Of a stretch of DNA of 64,000 nucleotides, positions 13,468 to 26,800 are shown in pieces (the stretch's first letter is position 1; every line of letters starts with the position of its first letter). Below the pieces are notes generated by a model. The model made no database searches, was not told where the DNA came from, and saw only the letters and a program-made list of their open reading frames with translations. The position numbers and the translations under genes were made by a program. Origin of the DNA: Lycium barbarum. Taxonomy: Eukaryota; Streptophyta; Magnoliopsida; Solanales; Solanaceae. The DNA lies in assembly GCF_019175385.1 (NCBI RefSeq), contig NC_083345.1, positions 7,789,205 through 7,853,204 of the forward strand, written 5' to 3'.

Positions 13468-16400
13468 AGTACCCTTAATGAAAGTTGTAGTATGTAGAAA
13501 TACCTTTCTAACGATATAAGGACCAAGCCAATCAGAGATCGGAGCAAGGAGATATGATCGTCTCAAAATGGATAATAGTAAGGCACTTAAAATTCGATAG
13601 AATCGGCTAAATTTTCGATACGTCTGTCTTCCAGTCCATGTTCATGAAAATCCGTTGGGAATTGGAGGAAACTTAAAACATGAAAGTTGTAGCCCTGTGA
13701 AATATCTTTCCAACGGTATATTATGGAGCCCAAACAGAGCTGTTTACAAGAAGTTATGTCCATTTTACCGAACACTGTGCAGAACCGACACCCGTCGCTC
13801 TTTCAGGCGCGTGGGGTGCGTGCGATGGCCTCGCATCGCAGGCTGATCGTGCAAGTCTGAGTATTGAGCTACAGAACATTGCGCGATGGTCCCGCATCGC
13901 GGAACCATCGCGAATCGGGTCAGATTCGGGTCAAAAAGTCGGGTTACGCGTTTTTAGTTATATCTAAGGTTTGGGGTTTATTTCCCCAGCACCCCATTCA
14001 CGAAAAAATTACCCTAAAGTCAATAAGAACAAGTCCCAAGCCTCAAGCCTCAAGAACCATACAAGGTAAGTGTTATCATGATTCTAGGCTGAATTCAAGT
14101 CCCTAATCTCTTTCTAACTTGAGTAAACCCTTCTAATCAATAGATTTGTGAGTGGAACATCATTGTTGGGCGTGGAAACCCTAGAACTTGAATTCAAGAG
14201 GATTGAACGTCAAAAAGGTAATGTTTCTACACTCTAATCATTCATAATAGTGAATTGATGAGTTCTTGGGAGAATAGTAAATGGGTTTAGTAAAGAGAAT
14301 TACACGAACTATAGTAGGGTTTTGAATTGTTGACTTGAGATTGTTATAATGATATGGGTGATGGAGAATGATGTTAATTACATCTAATTGAGATTGTAGA
14401 ATCACCTAGAAGTAATAGACTGGGAATTGGGTGAAGAAACACCATTAATGGAGATTGTGGAGCTTTATGCCCACTAAGTGTTTGATAAAATGCTTAGATG
14501 ACCAAAGCATGAATATTATTACTAATATAGAATCCCTTTGACTTGTATTGATATAGATCAAAGTTAAAAGGGGTGACGAACATTGTATTACGCTCAAAGG
14601 CTGGAATTAAGGTATGTGAGGCTAACTATCTAAGTTAGGGAATGTTCATGATTCTCCCTACGCCTCATTCTTCATACTTGTCAGCAATTTGACTCAGAAT
14701 ATAGTTAGCCCTAATTTCATGATATGATATAGAACTGTTATCTTCTAGGGTTGCAGTTACAGAATTCGTTCATGGTGGTCACTTTGAACATCATGAACTC
14801 AGCACGTAATCTTTATAGACTTATGCATTGTTATCACATGAGTCTCAGTCAGTGTATAACCAGTTATTTGCATGAGTCCCATAATCAGAAATAGTTATCA
14901 TGCTATCAGCTATAGCCAGTCTCAGTTTTGTAAATTGTTAATGTTGAACACCTGTATCTGTATTTTTGGGCCATAGGCCACAGTTTATGCATACGTATTG
15001 CTTGGGCCAGAGGCCACAGTTTTTGTGCACATTATTTGGGCCCTAGGCCACAGTTATATTTACAGTTTTACAGGTGATTCTTCATCCAGAACAGGGAGTA
15101 CTTCAGCTTCTTGCTTTCCTGTTTAGTTCAGTTTCAGTTTCAGTTTCAGTTCCCGTATTTTATTGCTTCAGTTGCTTTACGTACCAGTACAATTCAAATG
15201 TACTGATGTCCCTTTTTATTGTTTGGGGGCCTGCATCTCGCGATGCAGGTAACGACATACAGGTTGACGATCTAGCTACTTAGGGTGTTCGTATCAGCTA
15301 CTGTGGTGAGCCCCAGTTTCCTTCGAGGCGATATCAGTCATGCAGTTCTTACAGCTTTCTAGACAGTTACCTTTTTGTATTCATTAGAGGCTTCATAGAC
15401 ACAGTTCAAACAGTTAGATATTTATTATGTTATCCTTGTTGGCAGTTGTTCAGTTGTTTTGGTTTAAGCCATGTTGGCTACGTTCAGATATTTCAGATTA
15501 TCTAAGTATTTCCGCATTATGATTTCAGTCAGACCTTTAGTATATCAGCATGTGTTTAGTTGTTTCCACATTCAGTTATGTTTTTGATATCACATGTTGA
15601 TTCAGCCAGCCAGTTGGTTCGCTCGGTCACATGCAGTCAGGCACCGGGTGCCGTGTTACGTCCAGGCCCAGGTTCGGGGCGTGACATATATATAACTAAT
15701 CAAAAGCATCCTATCATCAACATTAGCATCTGCAGCTTTCATCTCTGCATGCCACTATCATCCAATTACTTAAAGACAAAACCACAAAATTTGGGATTAG
15801 ATAGGCAAGAAAGAATGTTGGTTTTATTTTAATTTTATTTTTTCTATTCCCAAAGTAAAGCTATATAGCTATAAATACTGGGAGAATGTTAGGCAGACTT
15901 TATAAATTGTATTTTAATGTAAGTTAGGAATCATGGACTCCAATCATAATTCCCACTTCTATTGCTTGTCATATAATAAATTTCACATGTGAGACAAGAC
16001 AGAAAAATGAAAAAAAATGATTGTCCCTTCCATTTTCAAGAAAAACAGATTTTCAGCCTAGGGATAGTAATTCAGTTCTAATCGACATGAGGCACCACTT
16101 AGAATACAACACCTAATATACTATGAGACATTCTAACAGATTGCACATGTGTGACAGCAAAAACCATGCTATCATTTTAACTCAACCGCTTAAACCTTAG
16201 TCAAAGCATTAACAAACTAAATTAATGCCTGAATGTGTTTGACTGGTTGAACATGAACGTGCTTACGAAACCGACACATAAATAGTTCGAACTAGAAAGG
16301 AATCAGATAGACTGATTTGGACACTTCCAAATATGGCATGCTGTGGGCATTGTGTTTCCACCAAAACTTATCGAACACCTAAAGGGGCATGATTTCTACA

Positions 16401-17657
16401 ATGAACTGAACAGTTTTGGCACAAGAGGTAAACTAAACCAACTAAAAAAAAAGCAACAATAGCCAGCCAAACAAACTTAATCTGCATAAAGATTCTTGCT
16501 GCTATCACATACCCATTACAGCATAAGGGACTAAATGTTGATTCACGCTTTTTGTCAAACAGGCAGAGTATGAAAATTGAGTTTAGTCAATAACAGCCAC
16601 ACAACAAATATGGTCCAGGATACAATAATATGTTGCTTTTGTATACAGTGTGTATACACTCGTATACTAATCTAGTGAACTGGATTACTCAATCCCTATG
16701 GCGACAGGGGTTCACAACTTGCAACGAACTAACTCATACACTAAACTAAACCAACCAAAGAGATCATTTATTGAGTGTTTATGAAATCAAATGGATTTAA
16801 ACACAAAGAAAACAACTTAAACATACTCCTCCAAAATTTGGACGTATATTATGCAAACATATCACAACACCCAAAGACGTGATTTTCCTGCAATCTAACT
16901 AATGTCGAACAAAAAAAAGGGAAGAACAAGATCAAGTATTACCTATTGTCGAAACAACTGAACGACATACTCATATGAATAAGGACCCAAAAAAAAAAAC
17001 TAAACTGACACCGAATACAGTATAAACTGGGAGACTACTCTTGGCTTATTTATTCGCATATAAACACACCAACAACATACAACTAAACTGACCAAACAGA
17101 GCATATGGTTACATTCTATATCTTACGAAAACAGTGAATCTAGACTAAACAACAATTAACTTAAATGTTAAAAAACCCACGAACACAAATTAAACTAAAC
17201 ACGCAAAAATACCAAACTAAAGAAAGAGGAAAAGGTTTACCGACCTTTTATAGGTGTAGTGAACGGGGCGTCGATGGCCTCGAATCTACTCTCGAATACG
17301 ACGAACGATCTCGAAACTCGAACAATCCAGAAGTTCTTATTTTCCAGAAATGTTCAAGAGCAGACTCGAATGATTTATCGAATAGTGTCAAATGTAGGAG
17401 TAAGCTACCCGAAAATGTTAAGACTCAAGAAATCGATATTTTCAAGGAAAAGACCTCAGCGACTAGAAAGAACTCGAAACAGAGTAGAATTAGAACAAGC
17501 TAAGACTTAAAATAGTAGTGGAAAGGTGAAATGCTGAGTATGGTGAAGTATTCTGTTCCCGATTGTTGGGGTTTTTTCCGTCCTCCTTCAAGGTGTCTTG
17601 TAGGGGGATTTTGGGGGGTTTTTTTTTCCCCTCCCCCTTTGCTCAAGAAAATTCGCT

Positions 17658-17664
17658 TTTTATA
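17658..17664 (-). promoter_or_regulatory. TATA-like box of outer family-A LTR
   Basis: TATAAAA on the minus strand, about 640 bp from the LTR start at 18297. Its position matches the box of the innermost copy. Confidence 0.4.
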
Positions 17665-18667
17665 GGAAAATATGAGGAGAAAGAGGAACGTATGAGAGAG
17701 AGGAGCGTGGAACAGAGGAGACAGAGGTGTGGGGGACAAGGGGAAGTGGAGAGGAACGGGTGAAGAGGTAGGTGGGGCGGTAGAGAAGAGAGAGAGAGGG
17801 AAAAGAAAGAGAAAGAGGAGGGTGGTGGATGGAGGAAAAAGATGAAACCTTAGGGTTTCATTTTTTGTTAAAAGGATAGTTAGGCCGGGTCGAGTAAAAA
17901 ATGGAATTGGGCTGGACCGGGTAGGGGATCATTGGGCTGGTCATTGTATTTGTATTTTGGGCCATTAATTTGGCTGAAAATTATTGATCCTTCCTCCTTT
18001 ATTTAATTATTGTTGGGCTTCTAATTTAATAACTAGTACACTATTTACTATGATAATTAGTGATTAATATGTAAGAAATAAAGGATTTAATAAAGAGTGA
18101 TTAATTTAACGAGTACAAAATCCGAAGATAAAATGATGACGAGCCATTTAAAATTTGTGATAAAGTAATACTAGTAATGTTGATAGTAAAATAGTGAAAA
18201 TAAATAATATTGAACATAAAGTGTTTAGCTTGTCAATAAATTAGATGCCCGAGTAAAATAAATTGAAATAAAAGAGGGACAAAATTGGATCTCAACAACC
18301 AGTTCGACGCTCCGTCGAGTATTCCGTCTTTTTCTCCTCTTGTTGTGAGATACTGCTTGACGACACAAACAACGAAGCGTCGATCAGTTCGACGCTTCGT
18401 CGATACCTCCGTCCTTTGTCGTCTTCAACTTTGTCATCACTGGAAAATCGAGCTTATCGACGCTTCAAAGGACGGTTCGTCGGCTGAACGACGGAACGTC
18501 GATTCTTCATTTCTGGCCAATTTTTCTTTTGTTCTTTGCTTTTTGCTTTTGGGCCATTGTTTTCCTAAAACACAACAAAATATATTAACGAGAACCAGAC
18601 TTACTTGAAAACAACCAAAATTCATAGTAAAAAGGCGTCGAATGTGCCACAAATCCGCGGCACATCA

Positions 18668-18680
18668 ATACTCCCAACTT
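18668..18680 (-). other. Polypurine tract of the Athila element
   Basis: On the minus strand AAGTTGGGAGTAT directly precedes TGATGTGCC, the presumed LTR start. It follows the phrase 'gaggacaagcaaagatc', which in my experience sits just before the PPT in Athila-type elements. Confidence 0.5.
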
Positions 18681-20158
18681 AGGATCTTTGCTTGTCCTCA
18701 AGCAAGTCAGACAAAAAACCACAAAATAAAATTGCAACTATGCTAAAAATAAAGTAGAAGTGACTACAATGGTGCTTGCTCATCGCTACCGGCATGTGCA
18801 TTTTTCAAATCAACTCCCTTTTTCCTCATTCCCAAACAGGGTTCTTTCAAAACAAACTTATTAGAATTGACCCTGATGCTTCAATCGATGACATCACATT
18901 ATTAGAAGCATTTATGCGTGCGAGTATTCACCATTATGCCCTCACTTAGATTAGAGAATGTCCCACGCACAATTTTACAATAAGAATCGGGACAAGGATG
19001 GATGAGAATAGAAAGCACTCGCGCTCACAAAGAAGTTCATGATTCACAAGTGCAGATACCACATTCTTGCCTTTAATTTCAATGTCTAACACTTTCGGAT
19101 GGTTCAATTATGATCACTATAGGACTTGTTCTTGGGTTGTAATGTAGGCTTGGGGACGGGTAGGATACTCATTTGGGAATTAGTGACTCATCCTCCTCGA
19201 CACTACAAATTTTTACCCTTTTTTTTTTTCATGCCCAATCTATTCATTCTTCAACTCATGACTAAGATGTGATTTAACTCTTACTAGAATTTACAATCTT
19301 TTTATGAGACAATATTATTATTGTTATAAAACTATATATATATATACATACATGAATTTTTTTTTTAATTTTTTTATAAACCTTTCTCAAATTTAATCTG
19401 TTATCACATCCAGTTCTCGACTATGCAACTCACACACCCCCAGCTTTAGGCTTTTGGCCTTTACTTCACACATATACCACTCCCAGCTTAGGCGATTTGC
19501 CTCTTTTCTCTAGTAGTGTCAAGGAGGGAATGGGTGCAAAGATGGAATGAATTGACTATTTAGAGGGAAAGCCTATGATCACTTCACAACTAATCAAGAG
19601 AAAAAGTCAAAGGCTCAACGTGGGAACTAGTGATATTCATATAGAACAGGTTTTGGGATTTTTAAGGCTGACGTGACTATTTAGAGGGAAAGCCTATGAT
19701 CACTTCACAACTGACTATCCTAAGCAATATAGCACGATCTACCAGGCAAGTTCTGGATCCACATATGCTAACAATGAACACAAGAAATTCTCATACTCAC
19801 AATGGCATAAGGATTTGAATACTCAATTCATCCAAACTCTAATATCTATGATGTCACAGAAAGAACCATACATGTCAATTCATTACAACCTGAGATACGC
19901 AAAAAACTTTCGGAGGGGTCAATTTCAAATCAATCCATAAAACACATCATAAATATCCTTTTTCATCCAAAATTCATGCCATAAGTTCAAAATGCAACAA
20001 CCATGAAAGTCACAATTACTTTAATTAAAATTTAACAAATATAAATACTACAAAGTACATCAGGTTACCCCAACCCCAGCAAAAAGAGGATACATTATCC
20101 CCAATGCATCAAAAAATCATACCATCACCCCATGGTGGTGGTGCCGACCTGAAATACT
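18681..20158. other. Non-coding Athila 3' region
   Basis: Lies between the polypurine tract and ORF3. It contains no supportable ORF. A direct duplication of about 40 bp ('gactatttagagggaaagcctatgat...cacttcacaact') appears at about 19552-19592 and 19673-19711. Confidence 0.5.
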
Positions 20159-22243
20159 CTAATCCTGCTGTTGCTGCTGAGGTGTCTCCTCCGCAGCAGT
20201 CTGAATAGGGGCCCTCTCTGCTTCTGGCTCAGTGGACTGAAGCGGTGGAGCTGACTGGTTTTGTGGCTGCAAGTCCTGAGGAGCTATCGTGATCGGCCTG
20301 ACTGGTGTTGGGATAGCACTAGTGCTGGAAGATGCGCTGGTGAACCTCGTGTCCAGGCGCGACCACCGAATACCCTCCCGAAGCTCGAGGTCTTCATCTT
20401 CATTGTCATCTTCCTCATTCTCATCATCAGCCAATGTGACAAGCCTATTTCTTTTGCGACTCTCCTTAGGCTCATCCTCAGTCACTAAGTCAACTACTCG
20501 GATCAAATCGAAAATGCTGGCAACTGGTGCAGGTGGTATCGGGTCATCCACAATAACCTGCTCTCTCGTCTGGAGGGCCACAATCTCAGCTCGAAGCTGG
20601 TCAAGCTCGGTTTTCAAATTTCTCGAAGTACCAGACTCACTCTTCTTCTCAATATTGAGTATCCGCATCTCTAAACTGTCAAGTCGTGCATTGGCTCTAG
20701 AATGATGCATCTCCATAGCCTCATGAAGAGGCTCCAACTCCGGTGCAATTTCTTTTCGGACAAACCTACCCAACTGCTGTAATATCCGGGTCACCTGCTG
20801 ACCAGTACACTCTGCCTTGATTGCAAACTCTCTGAAGCTGGCTCTGTTGAGGACAAAGAGATCCTCGGAAGCTGATGTTGCGGCTGTCGGCGGAATAGGA
20901 GATGCAGATAGAACAGCAGGCCGAGGTGGTGCATCTGAAGAAGGGGTAGCATCAGCTACAGATGGTGTGGAGGCCTATGTTGTGGACAGTCCTTCTGTGC
21001 CTATATCAACTGTGCTCTGAGGGACTGAATCAATCACAAGCTCAGCCTGCTCACCCATGAGAACTAGCAAAGAAACACTGGTGGCCTGAGATGTACGAAG
21101 GGTCTCATCCCTACTCCGGGTGATATCACACACCTTTGTTGCGGGGAGAGTAACTACAAATGTATCAATGTTCCTCACCTGGGCCAACCTACATAACTGC
21201 GTGATAAGGCACGGGAATATCAAGGTTGTCGCCTCCTGTGGTACGCCTGCCCGACTGGCTCTACTAATCAGATCACCCATATTCATTGGGTACCTGGTTA
21301 GCATAGAAGCCACAACCACTGCTCTGTCCGGCGTGACTATATTATTTTCTCCCGTGGGCATAACCCGATATATGATGAAATTCTACCAAAATTTAGCTTT
21401 CAAGCTGATATCTGCCTTAAGAATTTTGGCGGCAAAGTTTCTTGCCCATGGGGCCTGGTCCGCCGGCCCCCTAGCCATCCCCATCGCAAATCATTCCCGT
21501 ACAGATTGTTCAACCCTTCTTTCAAATTTATCATCATATTCCACTGTGTTTGGTGCCATGAAGTCATCACCAAAATAAAACCTGTTGATTATGCGAGCTG
21601 AGATGTCAACATGGACACCCCGAACATACACTGTGTCTAATGGAGGGGCGGCTTTCAAAGCTTTCTTGTTCTTGTGCCGCTGCTCGAGCATTACTCTGTA
21701 GGTAGCATAGAATTCCCGAACCATGGATGGGCAATAATCCCCTGGAGGCTGTGTGAATGCCTCAAGATGATAATGCTGGATGAGATCAGTAATCCGAGGG
21801 TAGCTCTCTAAGCCGCTCATACTGATTTTTTCTTCTTCCTAAATATTTCTCCTCGGATTACCCCCGCTGACTGTAGTGGCCCCTTTTACATAGTACTTTC
21901 GGCACCCTTCATGGGGGAAGCAGATTGCAGCTATCTCCTTCTTTTACAGTCGCAGCCTCTCTTGCTCCTCATCTGAATTTCACTCAGGAGCGGTTGGTTG
22001 TTCTGTTGCTGCATCGCTAGAATCAGCGGATGTGGAGAATGAAGTCCCCTCTGTAGACTGAGAGGAGAGTAAAGTGGGTGACTTTGCTTGGGGCGTGGTG
22101 GTCTGTTCCCTCGATCTAGTCGTTGGGACTGCCGTTTGACGTTCATAGTCAGAGGGTTCATCCCTAAGAGTAAGGGTTGTTTGACCCCGACCCCGGCCTT
22201 TTCTGGGACCACCACCCCGCTTTACTGGAATCTTTGGAGGCAT
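20159..22243 (-). pseudogene. Athila ORF3, plant-transposon-protein domain, broken
   Basis: A reading frame of about 695 codons begins at ATG 22243 (MPPKIPVKRGG, followed by a Gly/Arg- and Ser/Thr-rich N-terminus). The middle part (about 21820-20975) resembles the plant-specific 'putative plant transposon protein' domain: motifs VREFYA, VYVRGVHV, a later RAVVVASML and the FPCLITQLCR segment. The C-terminal part (20794-20159) has a coiled-coil-like stretch (LDSLEMRILNIEKK), an acidic run (DDENEEDDNEDED) and a Gln-rich tail. The frame is interrupted by several stops (near 21978, 21942, 21840, 21491, 21373 and 20975), all explicable by C-to-T or G-to-A changes. The domain's function is unknown. 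It occupies the position where some elements carry an envelope-like gene, but I see no signal peptide or membrane segment. Confidence 0.75.
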
Positions 22244-23822
22244 ACCGAAGAAAAGAACACACTTCATTGTTAATACAACCATAGAAACATAACAGAATCA
22301 AACAAAAGTACAAGACATGCAATAATGTTAAAGCTGCCAGTGGGCCGTCGATGTGCTACAAGAGTCGAAAGGATCGACGGAGCGTCGAAGTTCCCGTCGA
22401 ATTGATCGATAAGCCGTCGATCTCTTGTTATCCACTGGAAATTTCGCCTAAAAGTCGGTGAGAAAGACGCCCCGTCGATCTCATCGTCGATTTCTTGTTA
22501 GCCAATGGAAATTTCAACTGAAAGACGGTGGGAAAGATGCCCCGTCGATCGATTCGACGGGTCGTCGAATCCACCGTCGACATTGTTTTTGTTAAGAACT
22601 TTTGATAAGACTCATTCGACATTGAGTAGGACGGTCCGTCGATTGAATCGACGGGCCGTCGAACTGAGCGTCGAATGTTTTCGCATGCTAAAACTACAGA
22701 TTCCTTACACTTCTTTGGCCGAGCTGCAAATCGTCACGTATGTTGGGGTTACTCAGACTTCACCCCCATGTTGGCTTGGGTTAGACTAGGGAAAACGCTT
22801 TGCAGGCAAAACAACTCGTAGGTCATAATGCCCTCCAAGCCATCGTGACACACAATGCCATACTTTGGCATTTCATCGAACAGTTGGTGGGCAAAACAAC
22901 AACAATCTCATGAATGAGGTGTGTTTGTCGTAATGCCCTCCGACTCGGCTAAAGATCAATGACCCAATCAACCACAAACAAACCAACAAACCACCCCCAG
23001 CAAAAAAAACATGAGCCTCCCAGGCGAAAACAAAATGATGCAAAAACAATGAAAACAATCAAAAATATGCAACACAAGCCATGTAATGCAAAAAAACAAA
23101 ACAACAACAACACAAGGGAGCACACAATCCATTAAGTCACATACCTAACAATAGAATAAGTATGATTTCAGCCCTTTAGAATGGAAAAACACCCGAAGAA
23201 GCACACACACAGAGGGACAGAGTAGTAGGGCAGGGGGGAAAGTGGCGGTTGTGGGGTGGTGAAGGGAAGGGGGAAAGGTTATGGAGAGGGGGAGAGGTGG
23301 AGAGAGAGAGAGAGAGAGAGAAAGAGAGACGTTATATAAAAAAATTTGAAGCAGTGGAACGGACGTGGGTTATAAACCCACGTTTCTGAACCGTCATGGT
23401 AAAAAGGACAGGGCGTCGATTAATTCGACGCTCCGTCGAGTGAACACCCCCTCCCCCTTTTTTTTTAATATATACAAAAAAAAAAAACGCCCGTCGATCT
23501 GACCATCGATCTATTCGACGGAGCGTCAAACCTGTCGTCAATTTGCCATTATTTACAGTGACCAATCTTTCATGCGATCCACTTGACGGTGCATTCGACG
23601 TCTCGTCGATCAGATCGACGTTTCGTTGAGTGTGTCGTGTAACTGTTGTCCTGGAAATTTCTGGTTTCAACACTTAGGTTCCTCAACACATCAACAAACA
23701 TTAAAACAACACAACAACAAAAATCAACGGAATAAAAATATATTTCGAAAATGCACATGGGTTGCCTCCCAAGAAGCGCTTGGTTTAACGTCACAGCTCG
23801 ACGTGATACCTCAATTTCAAGT
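22244..23822. other. Spacer between Athila ORF3 and pol, rich in CGTCGA hairpins
   Basis: No coding sequence. It holds two clusters (about 22340-22680 and 23405-23640) of the hexamer CGTCGA and its complement TCGACG, often arranged as short inverted repeats. Between them are purine/pyrimidine-biased stretches, including a (GA)n tract at about 23301-23330 and an A-tract near 23480. Confidence 0.7.
23301..23330. repeat. (GA)n microsatellite
   Basis: Uninterrupted 'gagagaga' run inside a purine-rich stretch of the Athila spacer. Confidence 0.8.
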
Positions 23823-26800
23823 TCAGGAGCCGTGTTTCAAATGATACCTATCAACCACCTTACCATCATCAATACACCAATGGTAATGCTTCACTCTTTG
23901 TGTATTCACTTTAAAAGTCCGAGTGTCATCCTCGGTTTTCACCTCAATGACACTTCCATTTGGGGAAACATTTGCGATTTCAAAAGGACCGGACCATCGA
24001 GACTTTAGCTTGCCCGGAAAGAAATTTAGGCTCAAATTGTACAGCAAGACCAAGTCCTTTGGCTGAAAATCCCTTTTGAGGATCTTCGAGTCATGATAGT
24101 ATTTCATCTTTTCCTTGTACAGTGTTGCACTTTCATAGGCATTGTACCTAAATTCATCCATCTCGTTGATTTGAAACAACCTCAACTTTATTGCTTCATG
24201 CCAATCCATGTTCAGCTTTTTCAATGCCCAAAGGTCCTTATGCTCAAGCTCAATAGGCAAATGACATGCCTTCCCAAATACCAAATTATACGGTGAAGTC
24301 CCGATAGGCGTTTTGAACGCCGTGCAATACACCCATAGAGCATCATCCAACTTTTTAGACCAGTCAGTGCGATTCACATTGACCGTCTTTGCCAAGATGC
24401 TTTTTATCTCTCTGTTTGAGACTTCAACCTGACCACTCGCCTGAGGATGATATGGAGTGCCAACCCTGTGATGCACGCCATATTTTTCAAGAAGGTCAGC
24501 AAATGGTTTGTTGCAGAAATGAGAACCACCATCACTAATAATAGCTCTAGGAGTGTCAAATCTAGTAAAGATGTTCTTTTTTAGAAAGGCCTTGACTCTC
24601 CTACCATCATTGTTAGGCAAGGCCACCGCCTCAACCCACTTGGAGACATAATCCACTGCAACAAGAATATATTTCAGGTCATACGAGCTCACAAAGGTCC
24701 CCATAAAATCAATGCCCCACACATCAAAGAGCTCCACCTCAAGCATAAAATTCATCGGTGTTTCATGCTTCCGACTCATTGTGCCCTGGCGTTGGCATTT
24801 ATCACAAGAACGTGCCAATATATTCGCATCACGATAAATGGCTGGCCAATAGTAGCCACACTCTAGCACCTTGGCTGCAGTTCTATTTCCACTGTGATGC
24901 CCACCAACCGGAGAATCATACACGGCTTCAAAATATCCATCACCTCAGATTCAACCACACAGTTTCTGATCATATTGTTTGCACAAGTCCTGAATAAGTA
25001 AGGCTCATCCCAATAATACTGTCGGCAATCTCTCAAGAATTTCTTCTTTTGATATGCCTTCAAACCTTCAGGAACAATGCCAGTTACCAAATAATTGGCA
25101 ATACCGGCATACCATGGTGCCATATCATTTGAGATTGCCAAGACTCTTTTATCCGGGAAAGTGTCATCATTATCCAACACATCATTCGGTCTCCCTGGTG
25201 CTTCAAGTCTGGAGAGATGGTCAGCTACTAGATTTTCTGACCCTTTTCGGTCTTTGACTTCGAAGTCAAATTCTTGTAGCAATAACACCCATCTTATCAA
25301 CCGAGGCTTAGCATCCTTTTTAGCCATTAAGTACCTCAGGGCATCATGGTCTGTGTGAACCACTACCTTGGCACCCAATAAATAAGCCCGGAACTTTTCA
25401 AAAGCATAAACAATAGCAAGTAGTTCCTGCTCCGTTACGGTATAGTTCAGTTGAGCTCCATTTAGCGTTTTGCTGGAATGATAAATTGGGTGCAATATTT
25501 TGTTGAGCCGCTGACCAAGCACAGCGCCAATTGCAAGACCACTGGCATCACACATTAATTTAAAGGGCAACGACCAATCCGGGGACACAACAATAGGGGC
25601 TGAGGTTAATTTTAACTTCAACTCGTCGAAAGTCATTATGCACTTCTCATCAAAATTGAATTTGGACTCCTTTTCCAAGAGTTTGCACATTGGATTTTCA
25701 ATTTTGGAGAAGTCTTTGATAAATCTTCTATAGAATCCGGCGTGCTCCAGGAAACTCCGAACCCCTTTTACCGAGATGGGTGAAGGGAGTTTTGAAATCA
25801 CATCGATTTTGGCTTGGTCAACTTCAATCCCTCTTTCGGAAATCTTATGGCCAAGGATAATTCCCTCCTTTACCATAAAATGACACTTTTCCCAGTTTAG
25901 AACGAGGTTTGTCTCCTCACACCTTTGGAGCACCCGATCAAGATGGTCTAAACATTCATCGAATGAGTCTCCCACAACAGAGAAGTCATCCATGAAGACT
26001 TCAAGAAAGTTTTCAACCATGTCAGAGAATATCAACATCATGCATAGTTGGAAAATAGCTGGGGCATTGCAAAGACCAAATGGCATCCGGCTGAAAGCGA
26101 ATGTCCCATAGGGACAAGTGAAAGTAGCCTTTTCTTGGTCTTCCAATGCAATGTTGATTTGGTTGTACCCTGAGTACCCATCCAAGAAACAATAATAGCA
26201 GATCAAGCATTTGATCAATAAAAGGCATAGGGAAGTGATCCTTGCAAGATGCAGTGTTCAGCTTCCGGTAGTCCATACACACTCTCCAACCAGTGACAGT
26301 TCTTGTCGGAATCAACTCATTTTTAGAGTTAGGGACCACGGTGATGCCCCCTTTCTTTGGCACACACAGGACTGAACTTACCCATGGACTGTTGGCAATC
26401 GGGTAAACCACCCCAACATATAGCCACTTAATAATCTCTTTCTTTACCACTTCTTGCATCGATGAATTTAATCTTCTCTGATGCTCAACACTTGGATAAC
26501 TTTCCTCCTCCAACTGAATTCGGTGCTCACAAATTCCGAAGGGAATCCCCCGGATGTCTACAATAGTCCAACCCAAAGCTCTTAAATGTTTCCTCAAGAC
26601 TGCGATGAGTCTTTGAGTTTGGCCCTCATTCAGAAGTGATGACACAATAACTGGGAGGGTTGCATTTGATCCAAGAAACACATATTTAAGATGGGAAGAA
26701 AGTTGCTTGAGTTCCAACTTCGGTGGCTCAATAATTGATGGTTTTCCTGCAGGAGTTGTTCATTTCTCTAAATCAAGAGACAATTTCTTGGGCTCATAAG

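Larger units (their letters stand above)
9764..15686 (+). mobile_element. Solo LTR, family B (Tekay/Del-like gypsy)
   Basis: It starts TGTAACACCCCG and ends GGGGCGTGACA, with duplicated TATAT on both sides (9759-9763 and 15687-15691). Without the family-A insertion at 9914-13467 it is about 2.36 kb. It has the usual layout of chromovirus LTRs of this type, including the segment near 15180-15290 ('gtactgatgtccc...', 'gcatctcgcgatgcaggt'). A related LTR lies reversed at about 59347-61606. No internal coding region, so a solo LTR. Confidence 0.85.
8243..18297 (-). mobile_element. Solo LTR, family A (Ogre/Tat-like), outer copy
   Basis: It begins TGTTATACCC and ends TCAACA, flanked by 5-bp duplications ACCGG (8238-8242) and ACCAG (18298-18302, one mismatch). 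Family B (9764-15686) is inserted in it; without that it is about 4.1 kb. It shares both ends and the 'ggagtcgccacctaatt' segment with copies at 9914-13467 and 26940-31975. No gag, pol, PBS or PPT is found inside, so it is a solo LTR. The TATA-like box reads on the minus strand (17658-17664), which fixes its orientation. The Ogre/Tat assignment is inferred from LTR length only. Confidence 0.8.
7866..18667 (-). mobile_element. Athila 3' LTR, split by an insertion
   Basis: Two flanking parts, 7866-8242 and 18303-18667, are inferred to form one LTR of about 740 bp, interrupted by solo LTR 8243-18297. On the minus strand it would start TGATGTGCC directly after a purine-rich tract and end GCTTACA, i.e. 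TG...CA termini. Both halves carry the CGTCGA/TCGACG motif, which supports their being one element. The outer end is uncertain, because the left edge holds an 11-bp inverted repeat (7865-7875 and 7936-7946) and an A-tract near 8067. There is no 5' LTR in the window to compare with. Confidence 0.5.

Noticed and set aside
17165..17503. 112-codon open frame in the outer family-A LTR
   Set aside because: Lies in the LTR leader region, has no recognisable domain, and overlaps another frame; not conserved in the 5-kb copy as far as I can see.
20159..22243. Envelope gene of Athila
   Set aside because: No signal peptide or membrane segments; the sequence fits the plant-transposon-protein domain.
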